Below, piece after piece: positions 7,514 through 8,368 of a DNA stretch of 8,368 nucleotides (positions are counted from its first letter, which is position 1; each line of letters opens with the position of its first letter). Location: the NCBI GenBank assembly GCA_030625925.1, contig DAOUPY010000044.1:1-8368 (forward strand). Direction: 5' to 3'. Below the pieces are notes generated by a model that saw only the letters and a program-made list of their open reading frames with translations, was not told the DNA's origin and did not search any database. This stretch comes from Fusobacteriaceae bacterium (GTDB lineage Bacteria > Fusobacteriota > Fusobacteriia > Fusobacteriales > Fusobacteriaceae). The position numbers and the translations under genes were made by a program.

Positions 7514-8368
7514 GTGGCTGCGAATATTAAAGAAATAAAGAGCAGGATCAAAGGTGTACAATCTACCCATAAAATAACTAAGGCAATGGAAGTTGTTTCT
7601 TCTACGAAATTTAAGAGATATTCTAAATTAGTAGGAGAATCAAGACCTTATTCAGAAGCCATGGATGGAATATTACGTAATATTGCAACTGGTATAAAGA
7701 ATGAGAAAAATTCTTTGTTTGATGGAAAAGCTGAAGTTAAGAAGATAGGAGTTGTACTTATGACTTCTGACAGAGGACTTTGCGGGGGATTTAACTCTCA
7801 AGCAAACAAAGCTCTAGAAAGACTGAAGGCAGAAAATCCAGATAAGAAAGTTTCAATAATTGCCGTGGGTAAAAAAGGTAGAGATTATTGTAAAAAAAGA
7901 GATTATGATTTAAAAGGTGAATATATTCAATTAATTCCTGAAAATATGTTTGATAAAGCTAAAGAAATTAGTGAAAATATCGTTGATTTTTATTTAGAAG
8001 ACATATTTGATGAAGTGTATATCATCTATTCAAAATTTGTTTCGGTTATAGCTTCAAACCTTACGACGAAAAGACTTATTCCTATCGAAAAAGTAGAGAG
8101 TGACTCTAATGAGCCGTATATCTTTGAACCATCAGCGGAATATATATTATCGACATTATTACCAAAATATCTAAATATAGTATTATATCAATCTATATTA
8201 GATAACACTGCAAGTGAACATGCAGCTAGAAAAACTGCTATGAAGAGTGCAACTGATAATGCTAATGATCTAGTAGAAAGTTTGACTCTGCAATTTAACA
8301 GAGCTAGACAAGCTGCTATAACACAAGAGATCGCTGAGATCGTAAGTGGATCATTGGCACAGCAATAA
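7514..8368 (+). CDS. atpG: ATP synthase F1 subunit gamma
   Basis: Gamma is the central rotor shaft linking the c ring to the alpha3beta3 head. The 284-residue product is of normal length and complete; its TAA is the last codon of the window. The N-terminal helix [20 protein letters not shown] (5-24) and the C-terminal helix ending [20 protein letters not shown] are the conserved coiled-coil shaft ends. [12 protein letters not shown] (85-96) is the central family signature. The start is GTG with GAGGTG (7503-7508) five bases upstream, placing the methionine directly before AANIKEIK as in relatives. The beta (atpD) and epsilon (atpC) genes, which normally follow, would lie just outside the window. 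Confidence 0.97.
   Translation: MAANIKEIKSRIKGVQSTHKITKAMEVVSSTKFKRYSKLVGESRPYSEAMDGILRNIATGIKNEKNSLFDGKAEVKKIGVVLMTSDRGLCGGFNSQANKALERLKAENPDKKVSIIAVGKKGRDYCKKRDYDLKGEYIQLIPENMFDKAKEISENIVDFYLEDIFDEVYIIYSKFVSVIASNLTTKRLIPIEKVESDSNEPYIFEPSAEYILSTLLPKYLNIVLYQSILDNTASEHAARKTAMKSATDNANDLVESLTLQFNRARQAAITQEIAEIVSGSLAQQ

Overview
This AT-rich window looks like chromosome of a member of the Fusobacteriota, close to the Fusobacterium / Propionigenium / Ilyobacter / Psychrilyobacter / Cetobacterium group. The best evidence is the F1Fo ATP synthase c subunit (89 residues). It closely resembles the Na+-binding c subunits of Ilyobacter tartaricus and Propionigenium modestum, but carries Glu at position 32 as in Fusobacterium nucleatum. 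The genus cannot be fixed from the sequence alone. All recognised genes lie on the plus strand.

Bases 1-2692 hold a housekeeping block. It starts with the 3' half of glmM (phosphoglucosamine mutase, cell-wall precursor synthesis), which ends at a strong hairpin terminator. A YqeM-like SAM-dependent methyltransferase and a 12-helix MFS transporter resembling TsgA follow, nine bases apart, and probably form a small operon. A perfect 15-bp inverted repeat overlaps the transporter stop codon and marks the end of this block.

Bases 2680-2985 are intergenic. They contain two promoter candidates. The stronger one, just before the ATP synthase cluster, has a consensus -35 box, and its spacer is filled by a 20-bp dyad that looks like a repressor operator.

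Bases 2986-8368 hold the ATP synthase operon in the order atpZ-atpI-atpB-atpE-atpF-atpH-atpA-atpG. The window ends on the last base of the atpG stop codon, so atpD and atpC (beta and epsilon) are expected just downstream. AtpZ and AtpI are small accessory membrane proteins, and AtpI-type proteins help assemble the c ring. Subunits a, b and c form the Fo motor. Delta, alpha and gamma belong to the stalk and F1 head. The c-subunit ligands predict Na+ coupling with a two-carboxylate site. Spacing is short or overlapping from atpF to atpG. RNA-structure candidates lie between atpZ and atpI and between atpE and atpF; the second would sequester the atpF TTG start.

No mobile element, CRISPR array, rRNA or tRNA was seen. 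I found no wholly new system. The most interesting signals are the two-carboxylate rotor, the operator-like dyad in the operon promoter, and the atpE/atpF start-site structure.
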